The notes under the pieces are model-generated. The model saw nothing but the letters and a program-made list of their open reading frames with translations, was not told the DNA's origin and searched no databases. Shown here piece by piece: positions 48,178-59,251 of a DNA stretch of 64,000 bases. Position 1 is the first letter of the stretch, and every line of letters starts with the position of its first letter. This DNA is from Colletotrichum lupini. Its lineage: Eukaryota > Ascomycota > Sordariomycetes > Glomerellales > Glomerellaceae. A program made the translations under genes and the position numbers. The stretch spans positions 5,890,001 to 5,954,000 of the forward strand of contig NC_064675.1 of assembly GCF_023278565.1 (NCBI RefSeq), read 5' to 3'.

Positions 48178-49965
48178 TTACATTGATACCGCAAAGCGGC
48201 TCTTGGCTCGAAGCCAGTGGCCATAGTAGTACAAAACATAGGGTATCGGCGCAAGCACGGCCGATATACAGGCGAGGATAGTCAGAGTGTAGTGCGTTCC
48301 CATCTTCTCGTAAAAGGGGATTCCTACCACGGTCATGCCGCCCGCAACCATATACCTGATGAGCGCGACGAACGTGAGCGCAGAGGCCGAGTATATCTCG
48401 TACGAGTCGATTATGTACATGTACACGCACATGAAGATGCCGGTGACGCCGTACCCGAACACGGCGACCGCGAAGATGGCAGACCAGACGCTGATGTTGG
48501 AGAAGTTTGTCCAGCCGAGCCAGAAAAGCGATATGGGGAGGGAGACGGCGGCGCCGGAGGTGGCGTACCACAGACGGATCTCTGGTTTGAAGCCCGCTTT
48601 TCCACCATCGCTTTTGACCCGTTTCGCTGTCTTGGCGTAGATGAAGGGCACAAAGAGGAAATTGACCTGCGTGCCGACGAACATGGAGATGAAGATGATG
48701 TTGGCGAGCCCTTGGTCGAGACCGTAGGTATATTCAAAAATGTAGGGCCACCCGACGAGAAAAGTGAAGAGGACGATGTAGACGACGGTGATGTACAGCG
48801 TCATGGCGATGATGATGGGCTCCGTCAGCATGAGGAACGGCCTCGTCATGCTCGTCTTGAGGCGGCTGAAGAGCGTGGCGTCGACGATCTCGTGCTCGGA
48901 GCGGAAGCGGTCATCGCCCGTGATGCGGCGGTAGTGTGCGGCCTTCCACTGCAGGAGCAGCGGGCCGTACGTCTCGGGCATGAAGAGCAGGACGAGCACC
49001 AGCACGAGCCCAGACGAGATGAGCGTCGTCCACTCTACCCAGCGCCAGCTCACGGCGTTGGAAGGTCCAATGTAGGCGCCCATAACGGCGCCGATCATGG
49101 GGCCGCCGAAGCAGGTTATCGCGTACAAGGGAAAACTCCACGTCTTTTCGAGCCGGTTGTACATGTCTGCGATGGAGCCGCCGGAGCAGACGAGGGGCGT
49201 CGAGGCGGAGCATCCCGCCAGGAAGCGGAAGACGATTTGCGCGCCAAAGTTGGGCGCCAGGCCGGACGCCATGATCCAGATCATGAAGACCGCCATGGAA
49301 GCCGCGTACACGGCGTTACGACCAAACGTTTCGGAAAAGGGCCCCGCGATGAGGGAGCCCAGGCCCATGCCGACGAGGTAGAGGCCCGTGGCGAGCGACT
49401 CGGCGACCTGGCTGACGCCGAGATCCTGCGCGGCCTGCGGAAGAACCGTGGCGTCGATGCCGGACGCGGAGCCGACGAAGAGGGCGATGAGGGAGATTTG
49501 GAGCGTCACGCCGATGCGCTTCGCCGTGGGCCAGTTGTGCGGGTCCAAGGGGTCGTCCGGCCCCGCCCAGCCGACGACGAAGACACGACCGCCGTGGCCC
49601 TCTTCACCGGTCCGGTCCCGGACGTGGATGCCGGTTAGGACGCGGCCGAGGGCTGTGCCTTCGGAGTGTTCTGTCCGTGCCGTCTGGCTTCGTTCGACGT
49701 TTGGACCGGAGGCATCGTACTCCCCTTCATGATTCCGGTGGTCGTTGCTTTCGGGTTTGGTGGTGGTAGTACTGCCTAGTGATTCCAAGAGTGGACTTGC
49801 TCGCTTCTCCTCCTCCTGTGATGAAGAAGATTGATTCTCAAGGTCCCTGCCTATACCGTCATGCGGCCTTTCTTGTGCTGTTGAGGATTGTGCTTTTCCA
49901 ATGTCTCTGTCGATTTGCGCCTGGGCTTCAACGCCCGCACGCCGGCGTTGTAGAAAAGATTGCAT
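48178..49965 (-). CDS. MFS drug:H+ antiporter (DHA1 type)
   Basis: An intronless minus-strand gene of 595 residues. The start is the ATG at 49965 (MQSFLQRRRAGVEAQ). About 130 cytosolic residues precede the motif VGWAGPDDPLDPHNW, which is typical of fungal DHA1 multidrug transporters. Twelve membrane spans follow, with the motif A equivalent FSETFGRNAVY and the loop WRWVEWTTLI. The long central loop (RRITGDDRFRSEHEIVDATLF) separates the two halves. Members export fungicides, toxins and secondary metabolites across the plasma membrane; the substrate here cannot be predicted. It is convergent with the SesB-like gene and 1.1 kb from a glutathione transferase gene. Long open antisense frames across it are shadows of its high GC content. 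Confidence 0.93.
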   Translation of the reverse strand: MQSFLQRRRAGVEAQAQIDRDIGKAQSSTAQERPHDGIGRDLENQSSSSQEEEKRASPLLESLGSTTTTKPESNDHRNHEGEYDASGPNVERSQTARTEHSEGTALGRVLTGIHVRDRTGEEGHGGRVFVVGWAGPDDPLDPHNWPTAKRIGVTLQISLIALFVGSASGIDATVLPQAAQDLGVSQVAESLATGLYLVGMGLGSLIAGPFSETFGRNAVYAASMAVFMIWIMASGLAPNFGAQIVFRFLAGCSASTPLVCSGGSIADMYNRLEKTWSFPLYAITCFGGPMIGAVMGAYIGPSNAVSWRWVEWTTLISSGLVLVLVLLFMPETYGPLLLQWKAAHYRRITGDDRFRSEHEIVDATLFSRLKTSMTRPFLMLTEPIIIAMTLYITVVYIVLFTFLVGWPYIFEYTYGLDQGLANIIFISMFVGTQVNFLFVPFIYAKTAKRVKSDGGKAGFKPEIRLWYATSGAAVSLPISLFWLGWTNFSNISVWSAIFAVAVFGYGVTGIFMCVYMYIIDSYEIYSASALTFVALIRYMVAGGMTVVGIPFYEKMGTHYTLTILACISAVLAPIPYVLYYYGHWLRAKSRFAVSM

Positions 49966-51069
49966 CCTATTCCCCAATAGGTTTCTCCTCAGGTAAACCT
50001 AGTAGAGCGCCAGGGGAACATACTTCCTGGATCTCAGATTCAGCTGATATGGGTGTGATGTCTCTTTAGAGTTGGAACTGTTACAGACGGCAGCGGAAGG
50101 AACACCGAGAAAGTTGCAATATTGAGTCATTGAGGATTAGCAAGACTGATACGTGACTTCATACCGAGCGCGACAGGGAAGTTGCCTCTCTCTCTTTCTC
50201 CCACTTTGCATTCTACTAGATCCCGGTTTATTCCCACAAGGCTAATAATAGAAAGCTCCATCAATGACGGTGAGGCAACCTTTGCCAGCGATAACGCTGG
50301 GCTCCTTGGTGCCGAGCTAAGAGAAAATTCCAGTACTCGGAGATCTCGGTTTTACGCAGAGATTGGCTCCAATGCGTGCCTGTCTGCGCGTGGTAGGGCG
50401 TTCAAACTTCATGGTTCATAAGCTGCAGGTCCCAGGTCGCTCCGGAAATTCCACTTTTTTTTTCAACGCGAGGACGCGAGCCGCGAATAATCGACTTTGC
50501 ATCGACGCTGATTTGCCATGTGCCAAAACGCAAGTGTACTGTTCTGTTCCCACTCGTCCGGATAAGGCAAGTATACCAGTCCGAAGCAAAGACACACATT
50601 AATGATCTCAAGGTTGCAATCGGCTCCGAGCGGTGTTTGCCCCCCGCCCGCTTCCGTGTTCACCAATTGCGTTCACTGATTCGGATACAATGGCACCTGC
50701 CAACCTCATTCTTCTGGGCTGTTATACACTCACTTCCCCACTGTAGCGGATACAGATATCGCAGCGTATGAGGAAGCGAGAGCGATGAAAGCGGGCTTCT
50801 ATCCGGCTTCCTGGACGAGCCGCTGAGAGACCTGAACGAGATTCGCTCGTCCGGGTCGATCTCGGCCTCGTTTGGGCTGACAAAAAGCGGCCCGGAGGCG
50901 GGCCCGGATGGCTCTTCCGCAAATAGTGGGGGCTTCGGGCCGAGATGTCTCTATGTCGTAATGTGCAGCACGTCACAACGCATTTTCTCATATACGCGCT
51001 TGCTTGAATACTGACATGTTTTTCTCATCTGACTCCATGAATGGATTACTATCTACGCTTTTTCTTCTT
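49966..51069. other. Intergenic region
   Basis: It lies between the MFS start (-) and the 3' end of the GST gene (-). It holds the MFS promoter. No coding content or RNA gene is recognised. Confidence 0.5.
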
Positions 51070-51759
51070 CTACAAAGTTGCAGCTCTCTTCTTCAAGGTC
51101 TCCGCAATGACAGGCCTAGCTCTGAGCCTGTCCATCCACGCGGCCGTGTTCGGGAACTCCTTTGCAAAATCGATCTGATCCGCAAATGCACCAGGAACCT
51201 TCATGTTATACCACGGGTAGAACGCGACATTGAACCAAGGGATAAAAGCAATATCCGCATAGGAGCACTTGTCGCCCACCAGGAACTCGCGTCCCTCGAG
51301 TGCCCGGTCCAGGACCCAGGAAACCCTCCGAATTTCCTTGACGTACCGGTCCTTGGCACTCTGCACGTCTTCGGAGTGGTACCGGTGGAACCAGATGGCC
51401 TGGCCAAAGTACGGGCCCTGACCGGACATTTGAAAGTGCAGCCACTGCTTGGCGTGGAAGTAGTCGGCCGTGCCGGGCTCGAAGCTGATTGACCTCTTCT
51501 CCTTGTCGTACGTCTCGACGAGATACTCGAGGATGGCGCCGGACTCCCACAGCGTGATGCCCGTGTTGCCGTCCTCGATGGCGGGTACGCGCCCGTTGAT
51601 GTTGATCGCTTCAAAGGGCGGCTTCTTCATGTCGGGGAAGTCGATGTACTTTTCTTCGTAGGGGATCCCGAGCTCCTCGAGGACAAAATGGACTTTCCAC
51701 GGGTTCGGGCCGTTCTTGGAGGTCCAGACCCTGATCGGTTTAAGCTTCTCAGATGCCAT
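51070..51759 (-). CDS. Glutathione S-transferase (Ure2-like)
   Basis: A single-exon minus-strand gene of 229 residues. The N-terminal thioredoxin-like domain (about 8-90) has WTSKNGPNPWKVHFVLEELG, the cis-Pro turn in NGRVPAIED and ESGAILEYL for glutathione binding. The helical C-terminal domain includes FQMSGQGPYFGQAIWF and SYADIAFIPWF. Sequence pattern and length fit the fungal Ure2-like class, which conjugate or reduce with glutathione during detoxification and stress. The N-terminal prion-type extension of yeast Ure2 is absent. The nearest neighbour is the drug transporter, upstream on the same strand order, a common but not conclusive pairing for xenobiotic handling. Confidence 0.95.
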   Translation of the reverse strand: MASEKLKPIRVWTSKNGPNPWKVHFVLEELGIPYEEKYIDFPDMKKPPFEAININGRVPAIEDGNTGITLWESGAILEYLVETYDKEKRSISFEPGTADYFHAKQWLHFQMSGQGPYFGQAIWFHRYHSEDVQSAKDRYVKEIRRVSWVLDRALEGREFLVGDKCSYADIAFIPWFNVAFYPWYNMKVPGAFADQIDFAKEFPNTAAWMDRLRARPVIAETLKKRAATL

Positions 51760-52689
51760 TTTGGTCTTGTTGGTGCGGCTTTTTGTGGAGAATTGTTGGA
51801 ATTGTTGCTAAGCGGATTGGATTGAACGTTAAATGGATAGAGTCAACAGAACAATACTTGATGTTTACTGAAACTTCAAGTCTCAGTCGTTATGTCCGGT
51901 TAATCTGATTAGCTATCTTTAAATCGGTGGCGAGGGGGACTCTGGCAAGCTCTTTTATGAGTAGGAAACCCTGATAGTTGCGCTCAGCTTGCACCTAACT
52001 TGGAAACTGTTTCCGGTGCTACGATCTGCCTACCGCGGACCCCGCATACACTGAAACTTAAGACACGGACGGACAAATTGGCTCCGAGGAAGGACTGACA
52101 TCTTTCAACTGTGTTTGGTAAGCTGAATGGCATTTTTGCTTACCAAGTATTTGAGAGTGGGTTTTGAAGATCTATGACAAATCGCAAGTTCGCCTTGGAT
52201 CACGATCCCTGTACTGCAAGAGTCCTAGGCCGCCTTGTAAGATAAGAAAACACCAATTTTGTTTAGACATCAATCCAATCCTCAGTCTTCCAAGTGCGAA
52301 CTGACTTGTTTTCATCCCGTCCACTTTTCAGTAGGATGACAAATGCCAGACTTCACAATCATTCAGTTATGACCGCGGGGTCAGTACACCGCTTACAAGG
52401 CCCGTGCGCCTCCTACTCAACTAATCTCGAAGACCATCGATGTCTTCAAGACCGAAACACCAAAAAATAGAGATACCCCGTACAGTACAAGCCACTGGGT
52501 GCCGCCGAGGACAGAATACTGACTTGTTTCTGCCAAAGAGGCTAGCTAGAGGGTAAGACGAGGACGAAGTGTTCGTGAGGTATAATACAAAATAGGTTCT
52601 AGATCTAAAGAAGAAAAGCCACCCCCCTTCGAACGTCATCAATATGTAACATTATTTCTGGCACGACTGCGTCGGCCCTTCATTACTGT
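51760..52689. other. Intergenic region
   Basis: It holds the GST promoter at the left and the 3' flank of the pseudo-pepsin gene at the right. No gene, repeat or RNA is supported. Confidence 0.5.
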
Positions 52690-54493
52690 TCATCCCGCCA
52701 TCTCATACCGCCGGAAGTTTGTGGTATCTCCATTTTCCAACTCGCACCTTGGTGGTGTCTTGGGTGGAAGGTCTTGGCCTGGAGGCTGTGGCAGCCACGA
52801 TGCGTTCTGCCCCATTCCCGGCGAGGGTACTGAAGGGGCCTTCGACTTCTTTCTCTTGAGAAACCATACTGCAGTTCCAATGATGAGGGCCACAACTGCG
52901 GCTCCGCCAACGGCAATCCCGGCGATAGCTCCGCGAGAGAGGCCCGGGGAGCTTGTGCTTGCCGACGAGTCATTCCCGCTACCCTCCCCACTGCCGCCGA
53001 CGTCCCCACCGCCATTCACGGTCTTGTTGCCTTCGCTGGACTGGGAAGAACAGAAGTCGGTGACGTCGTTGTCACCGGAGTCTAGAGCCACGATGTCTTG
53101 GCTCCACGTGGGGTTTGCCTGCCAGAGCGAGAACTCGGAAGTGTCGTGGTTGACTTGAAGGTAGGCGGCGGAGAGGAACTGCCAGCCGAGCTGCGCCATA
53201 TCGTTCTTGTTGACATCCTGCATGGAGTCGATGAGCATATCCTTCTCTGTTGCGTTGACAAGCATCTCTCCTGTTTGCTCATCGAGTAGTACGGGTGGTA
53301 GAACGAGGTTATCGCGGTCCACACGGATTTTTAAACCGGAAGAGAGTGTGATTGTTAGAGCACCGTCGTATCTATGGTCACGACTTCTGTCAGCATCATG
53401 AAGTGGACAGTTGACCTGAATAGCTTGGAGTGCTGTACACGACTTGGGGATTAGGGGGGACATACGGCTTTTGGTTGGGAAGGTATTTCATGTTCCAGTA
53501 GTGATACCCGAGGGAGCGAGTCATGTTTTCGATGGTATTGTCCGTATAGTCGAGAAAGTTATAGAAGTAAGGATCCAGAGGCATCCTCATCATCAGCGGA
53601 AGCGTTGGGTTGATGCAGGTGGAGATGGCGCTCGACTTTGACGGGAAAATGCTGACGTCTGTACCGTTATCGAAGTTCATAGTCAGATCCGTGACTGTCA
53701 CCACGAGTTGTGACTTGCACTGAGCAATGTTGGGCGTCAGGGACTGGGTGTATCGCTTTCCGGACACTTTTGCTCGGTCGTAACCGCCGTATATAAGATG
53801 ACCGTCCAGCTGAGAGGACATTCCAAAGCCGCGGCCCCAAAAGAGACTCCACGTTCGCGAGGCAATTTTGCCTGACTCTTTTAGAACCCTCAATATGGTA
53901 GAGTTTGATCCTAATCCGAGTCCCATCATGGCGTAATAGCCTTGAGTATCCCAATCGCTCATCGCTGTACCCATGGCCAGGTTATCGAGCGTAAGGTTGC
54001 TGTTAAGTTTCATCGTATCAACGACAGGGTTGACATCTGGCCATCCGTCATCTTCAGGGATTGCATCGTGTGATGTCGTTTTGCTTGTCTTTGATGCGAG
54101 TGGTTCATAAGAACCTCCTCGAAAGGAAGTACAGCCGTCCTTGGACCACTTGTCAGAGCCGCGAAGAGTACAAACACCGTTGGTGCCGTACAACAACGTG
54201 CCGTTTTGGCCACTGAGTTGAGAAAGTCGTTAGCAATGTACCACAGAATCAGCGAAGAAAACAGTATATGCTTAGGTTGAATACCTCTGTGGGATGAAAG
54301 CGAACTTCTGCTCGGGTTCCCCAATGGCTAGTTCTAAGCCTCTTGCTACCTGGCCGTTTGACAATGAAACATTGCCGAGTCGTATGGGAACAGGATATGG
54401 TGCACAAGCTGCCTGAACCAGTGTCGCGAGATATGCTGGCAGAATCAATAGAACGGCTAGCGAGCCATGAGCCGTCAGAGTTGAAGGCTCCAT
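52690..54493 (-). CDS. Membrane-anchored pepsin-like protein lacking catalytic Asp
   Basis: Minus-strand exons 54493-54285, 54212-53466 and 53371-52690 give 545 residues. A signal peptide (about 1-29) is followed by a domain with pepsin-family features: LELAIGEPEQKFAFIP, YYAMMGLGLGSNSTIL, SLFWGRGF and DGHLIYGGYD (the usual G-x-L-x-F-G-G region). At the first active-site position, where DTGS should be, the sequence reads PQRYSG. At the second it reads SSAISTCINPTLP. Both catalytic Asp are therefore missing. Many Asn-x-Thr/Ser sites fit a secreted glycoprotein. A Ser/Gly linker, one membrane helix (AIAGIAVGGAAVVALIIGTAVW) and a Pro-rich cytosolic tail complete it. The layout resembles a cell-surface sensor or adhesion protein rather than a protease, which is inference. 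Confidence 0.85.
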
Positions 54494-56066
54494 CGCCTAC
54501 ACGAGTCGCCGGTCGATAGTGGTAACAAGCAGAACAAAACTTAACCTCCTTAAAGCTCTATAAATCCAAGGTGGTGATGGTAAACAACAGGGAGAACAGA
54601 TTCTCCGCTGACTTCGGAAGATGGCTGTGAATCCATCAAGTCTTTCGGAGACTCGAACTTGGTACAGGGGAGTGGCCAGGCTTTGCGCTGCAGCCTGCCG
54701 TTCTTTTATTACAGCCTACTTCTGAGGATCCTGGTTAAGGATTCGAATCCACAAGCCTATAGCCCTTGCGTGGCTTCCAAATAGGTGACACTACAGTCGC
54801 CCGGCCATGCTACACATACATGTATACTGCTTCGTTTTGCCTCAGTTATTACTGTTAAACCTCTTAATGACAGTTCCCGAGGTTTCGATCCCGAAGTAAG
54901 TGGTATATGATATATCAACGTGTCACAGTATACTTATGACGAGTATTGATAGTGGTGGTAATGATAGGGCAAAAGTCGGCGGATGTGCTGAGCAGAGACT
55001 GCTGCCATCCTTATGGCTTTCCAGTAGTTCAGTGAGTACGTACTTCTTCAGCAAAAAAACGAAAAACCATCGCCAGACTTTTTGCCATATCCGCCTGATA
55101 ATCCTAGTCAGAGACAACGAGGTGCTACCAACAGCAACTCGAACTGATCTGCCATTGGCCTGCGCCGCCCAAGAGCTGGGTACTGACACTCTCTCATCAC
55201 ATCCTCTCATACAGATCCTGGTAAGATTTGGCGGGATGCTCCTCTGTACCAACAGCACCTCAAAGCTAATAAACCATTGGTCTGTGCCTCAAAATAAATG
55301 GGTCTATTGGACGTTGGCAAAATGGCATATGACCCAGGCGATTCGGACCCGACAAAGCCCGACGAGTCACCGCAACATATCTCCTTGGACGAGAATCTTG
55401 ACTTCTGGCAAGAATACCGGATCATACTGATTCGAAAATGGGAAAGTTTTCTGGGAAAAGCGCAACGTTAGGAGTCGGATGGTTGGCTAGTTGGTTTGTC
55501 CGGTGATACAACGGAAGCGCCCCACTTTCGCCGTTGGATGGGCCGACGACCACCCGTATCAGAGTATTGTGATGGGACAGTTTGCTGCCAAAAGAGGCCA
55601 GCCATGTGCCAACTTACCTTCTGAGGGAGGTAAAGCGGTCCAACACAACTCATATTCAAATCCGGAATCCATCCTGCCTAAGCCTTGTAAGACCTCATGG
55701 CCCCCTGCAGGAGACCGGGGTCGGGTACCTTCTCCGTCCAACAGAAAGTTATCAGCGGCTAAGTGCATGGGGGAAACTGCTGGGAGATGCACGTGTGTGG
55801 AGAGAAAACAAATTATTCTCACTGTCTTCCAACAGCTGGTAGGCCGCGCGGATAGAGCGCACCTTTCTCGTCGTCCGCCCACCCCTGAGCCTTTGTTGGT
55901 CAGGCATGCAGCATGTTGGTGGTTATTCCGAACGAGGCTCAGCCTTGTTCGTTTGCCTGCTGTGTTTGTCTTCCGAGAAGGGAGCAAGTTTATCAACCAT
56001 TCTCTCCTCCCCACCGGCGGGACTCACGTCACGTTTTGCCTTTTCCCGACCTCCTTTTGATTTATC
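54494..56066. promoter_or_regulatory. Divergent intergenic region, pseudo-pepsin / GT61
   Basis: These 1.57 kb separate two divergent starts. Short frames on both strands around 55.5-56.0 kb overlap each other and show no domain. Sequences near 54640 and 54745 resemble tRNA B boxes but do not fold as T arms. A GGTACCTT motif lies at 55726. Confidence 0.5.
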
Positions 56067-57659
56067 ATGCCCGGTATCAAGTATCAACCGAACAACTTTC
56101 GGCGCTCGGCTTCCTATGGGTTCTCCGTATGTCTGCTCACTATGCGTTCACGTCTACTACCGAAGAGCAAGCGGGCCGGGGCGGCGGCGCTGCTTACAAT
56201 GATTCTTCTTCACCTTCTTGTATCGTCGTCTCAGTCTACACAAACCGGCGAGAGGCTGTCGTTTCTCCACAACCCATTCCATCCCACACCACGGCCGCCT
56301 AAGCAAGAGGTTCTGATTTCTCTACCGGAACTCGTGACTTTGAGCAAGCCGGACCTGCCCGAGTCGGAATTCTGCGCCAAACGCTTCGGTCCTCGATATC
56401 TGAACGAACTCCGCGATCAAAGGATTCAATACTGTTCGGCAGAGTCAAGCGCAAACCTGACATGTTTCCACAGTCATACACAATCCAACGACAACCGCGA
56501 CTCGTTTTGTATCGGCCAGGGCGCCGTACTAGACCGCGAAAGCGGTAAATTCCATGTGGACTGCGATGTGCGACAACCTACCGGCAACGAAACAGCAAAT
56601 GGCATCATTTCCTTCTCAAATATCAGAAACTACTGGTACGACACCGGTCCGGGCTTCCTATTTCAGAACTTCGTCAAGGTTCAAGCTGGGGCATCGCCAT
56701 CCTCAGTCACGCAAGCGCCAACCCATCATGGTAGCCGCCCGTTCACAATCCTCGTGAAGAGGGAAGGCCACTCCAACATCTGGCACTCTCTCATGGAGAT
56801 ATGGTCGATGGTTATGTCCCTCGACGTCTTGCGTCTCAGTCACGACGGGAACGATCTTAACAAACCTTTCTTTACCATCCCTGGGGATGTCCCACGAACC
56901 CAAGTAGTCTTCCTGGACAACCAAGAAGAAGGACCTCTATATCCATTATGGGGAATGTTTGCAGGTCGTGAGCCACTTCGCCTCAGCAAGGTCTTGGAAG
57001 ACCCAGTGCAAGCCCAGGCCCTCGCCGAGACGCCTCAGAACCTCATCATTCCGCTCGCCGGAGGGAGCAACCCTCTGTGGCAGAACGATTGGGAAGATAG
57101 AGACTGCAAGGACGCGCCGCTACTGAAGGTCTTTACACGACGAGTGATGCAGCAATTTGGCGTCGAATTCGAGACGGGGCGGCGACAAGGCAAACCACTC
57201 AACATCACACTCATCGATCGACGGGGCTCCCGCAAGCTCCTGGACCAGGAAGTCTTACTAGACGCAGCTCGAAAAGCGTTCCCCGACGCCAACTTTCAGG
57301 CAATCGACCTAGGAGCGGTGACCTTCCCCGAACAGCTTCGAATCGTACAGTCCACCGATATCCTGGTAGGCGTCCACGGCGCGGGACTGACGCACACAAT
57401 GTTTCTCCGGGAGAACGGCGCCGCGGTCGTTGAGATTCAACCGTCGAGCATGTCCCACAAGGGATTCAGGAATGTGGCGCAGATGTTGGGCCATAAGTAC
57501 TTTAGCACCCACGCCGAGATGGTGGGACATGAGGAGGATGATAAGGGCAGGAAGAGAGGTCTCGTCCGACGAGACCGATGGCACTGGGCCGATATTCGGA
57601 TCGAGGAGGGTGCCTTCCTTGAGTTAATTGGACAAGCTGTGGAGGCCATGAGAGAATAG
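56067..57659 (+). CDS. GT61-family (DUF563) glycosyltransferase
   Basis: An intronless gene of 530 residues. A short basic N-terminus is followed by one hydrophobic helix (AAALLTMILLHLLVSSS), predicting a type II Golgi membrane protein. The catalytic region shows TILVKREGHSNIWHSLMEIW, ITLIDRRGSRKLLD and the family motif VGVHGAGLTHTMF near residues 436-447. GT61 includes plant xylosyl- and arabinosyltransferases and the EGF-domain O-GlcNAc transferase EOGT; fungal members are uncharacterised or modify surface glycans. The ENGAAVVEIQPS strand after the HGAG motif supports a full-length enzyme. The donor sugar cannot be told. Confidence 0.92.
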   Translation: MPGIKYQPNNFRRSASYGFSVCLLTMRSRLLPKSKRAGAAALLTMILLHLLVSSSQSTQTGERLSFLHNPFHPTPRPPKQEVLISLPELVTLSKPDLPESEFCAKRFGPRYLNELRDQRIQYCSAESSANLTCFHSHTQSNDNRDSFCIGQGAVLDRESGKFHVDCDVRQPTGNETANGIISFSNIRNYWYDTGPGFLFQNFVKVQAGASPSSVTQAPTHHGSRPFTILVKREGHSNIWHSLMEIWSMVMSLDVLRLSHDGNDLNKPFFTIPGDVPRTQVVFLDNQEEGPLYPLWGMFAGREPLRLSKVLEDPVQAQALAETPQNLIIPLAGGSNPLWQNDWEDRDCKDAPLLKVFTRRVMQQFGVEFETGRRQGKPLNITLIDRRGSRKLLDQEVLLDAARKAFPDANFQAIDLGAVTFPEQLRIVQSTDILVGVHGAGLTHTMFLRENGAAVVEIQPSSMSHKGFRNVAQMLGHKYFSTHAEMVGHEEDDKGRKRGLVRRDRWHWADIRIEEGAFLELIGQAVEAMRE

Positions 57660-58379
57660 TGTATTGATACCCGTAGAAAGAATTGCATTTACTAGACTTT
57701 TCAGAATGCCATCCAAATCGTTGATCGAGGCGTTGCTGGATTTGCAAACTGTGATACGTGGCCTGGGTTCGCCTCAGTTCACACTCAAACATATGAGGTA
57801 GAGCAATTTCAAAGAAAGGTTGTTTCTCAACTCATCTTCATTGAAATAGAGGATCGTTGCCTCGCGGTCACCTCCCACTGCGGAATGGCAAGGACTGATT
57901 TGTAGCTTGAGCTTCGACAAGATCTTCCCAATCTAATGTCATGGGAGGAACTCATTGGCGTTTCCGAGAGACTATCTCTGGTTGTGGATTTGGGAATCCG
58001 AAGAGCTGCAACCCTTTTCGCATACAAGTTTTGCAAAAACGGTGCCCGACGAGGACGGCCGTCGACCGATCCATGATTTCGGTCAGACAATATTTGGCAT
58101 GGGAAAGAGTTTTGATCACAACAGTAAAAATCAGACAAAACGTTTTACGAAAGAGCCGTGGAAATCGCACTCTGAGCGACATTAAGGTGCTGTCGGATGA
58201 TCAGACGTGGTGTTGAAGTTGGCTTCCCCGCACTCCATTGGTCGCAGCCGCCGTTGACAGAGTCTTTTCATTTTCATGGTGGGGGTTGCCGCCATAGTCA
58301 ATTCCCCCACTATCCAACCCCTCCAGGCCAAATTTCATCGTCCGCATCACGCCCGACACCACTCCGCAGCTACCTCAAG
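57660..58379. other. Intergenic region upstream of parvulin gene
   Basis: This contains the 3' flank of the GT61 gene and the promoter of the parvulin gene. Nothing else is supported. Confidence 0.5.
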
Positions 58380-58965
58380 ATGGGCAAGAACGACAAGAAG
58401 CCGGCCGACAAGAAGGACGGGGGCAAGTCTGCTGGAGGGAAGAAGGGTGCCAAGGGTGAGAGCGACGACAAGGGCGGCAAGGCGGCCAAGGGCGCGCAGT
58501 CCATCAATGTCCGGCACATCTTGGTGAGCATCGTCTTCCCTAGCTGTGGGATTTTCTTGGGAATTTTTAATCTGACCACTGATGCCAGTGCGAGAAGCAT
58601 GCCAAGAAAGAGGAGGCTTTGGCTAAGCTGAGAGACGGAACCAAGTTTGATGAGGTGGCGAGAGAGTTCTCCGAAGACAAGGCAAGACAAGGTGAGTGAT
58701 GCCCATCATGAGCAGCTTCATCGAGGGTGAGGACCCATGCTGATTGGTTCACAGGTGGTGCTCTGGGCTGGAAGACAAAGGGTAGCCTGGACCCAAAGTT
58801 CGAGGACGTTGCGTTTGCTCTGAGCGCCAGTACAACGGCGAGCCCCGTCTACGGGGAGGCCAAGACGGAATTTGGATACCACATCATCATGGTAGGACTC
58901 AATTACACCAAAGCTCAAGCCATCTATGTACTGACTCGCGCACGCAGGTTGAAGGCAGGAAATAG
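58380..58965 (+). CDS. Parvulin peptidyl-prolyl isomerase (Par14/PIN4 type)
   Basis: Exons 58380-58523, 58589-58691, 58755-58891 and 58948-58965 give 133 residues. A Lys/Gly-rich N-terminus ([20 protein letters not shown]) precedes the parvulin domain: [31 protein letters not shown] and [12 protein letters not shown] at the end. It lacks the WW domain of Pin1, and the basic tail matches Par14, a DNA- and preribosome-associated isomerase. The 18-nt last exon encodes VEGRK and the stop and restores the conserved C-terminus. Downstream it converges with eS12, 286 bp away. Confidence 0.95.
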
Positions 58966-59251
58966 GCAGACCCCGCTACGTTCTCATCAGTCGCCTCACA
59001 ATATCAATATTGCACACGTTTTGTTTGGTTCAAGAGTGCCCAATGCCGTTTCTCTTTATTTGTCCTTGATGCATGTTGACCTGACCTCCAGAGGGAGTCC
59101 TCCATTTTTTGTTTCGAGATGCCAGCTGAAGAAGCTAGAGTACAACCGAAAGATCGTTCATAGCGACGGTTCCAGATTTCCCCGCCACCCCTCTAAAAAT
59201 CCTTCTCCCCATAGTGACGCCCAAATTCAAATCATGAAGTCATACCCAAAT

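Noticed and set aside
48217..49638. 473-codon open frame antisense to the MFS transporter
   Set aside because: Its residues are dominated by Arg, Glu, Asp and Gly from GC-rich third positions of the real gene; no domain or start context supports it.
54630..54760. tRNA-like B-box words (GACTCGAAC and GATTCGAATCC)
   Set aside because: Neither strand gives a paired T stem or an A box at a suitable distance; the second is a simple palindrome.
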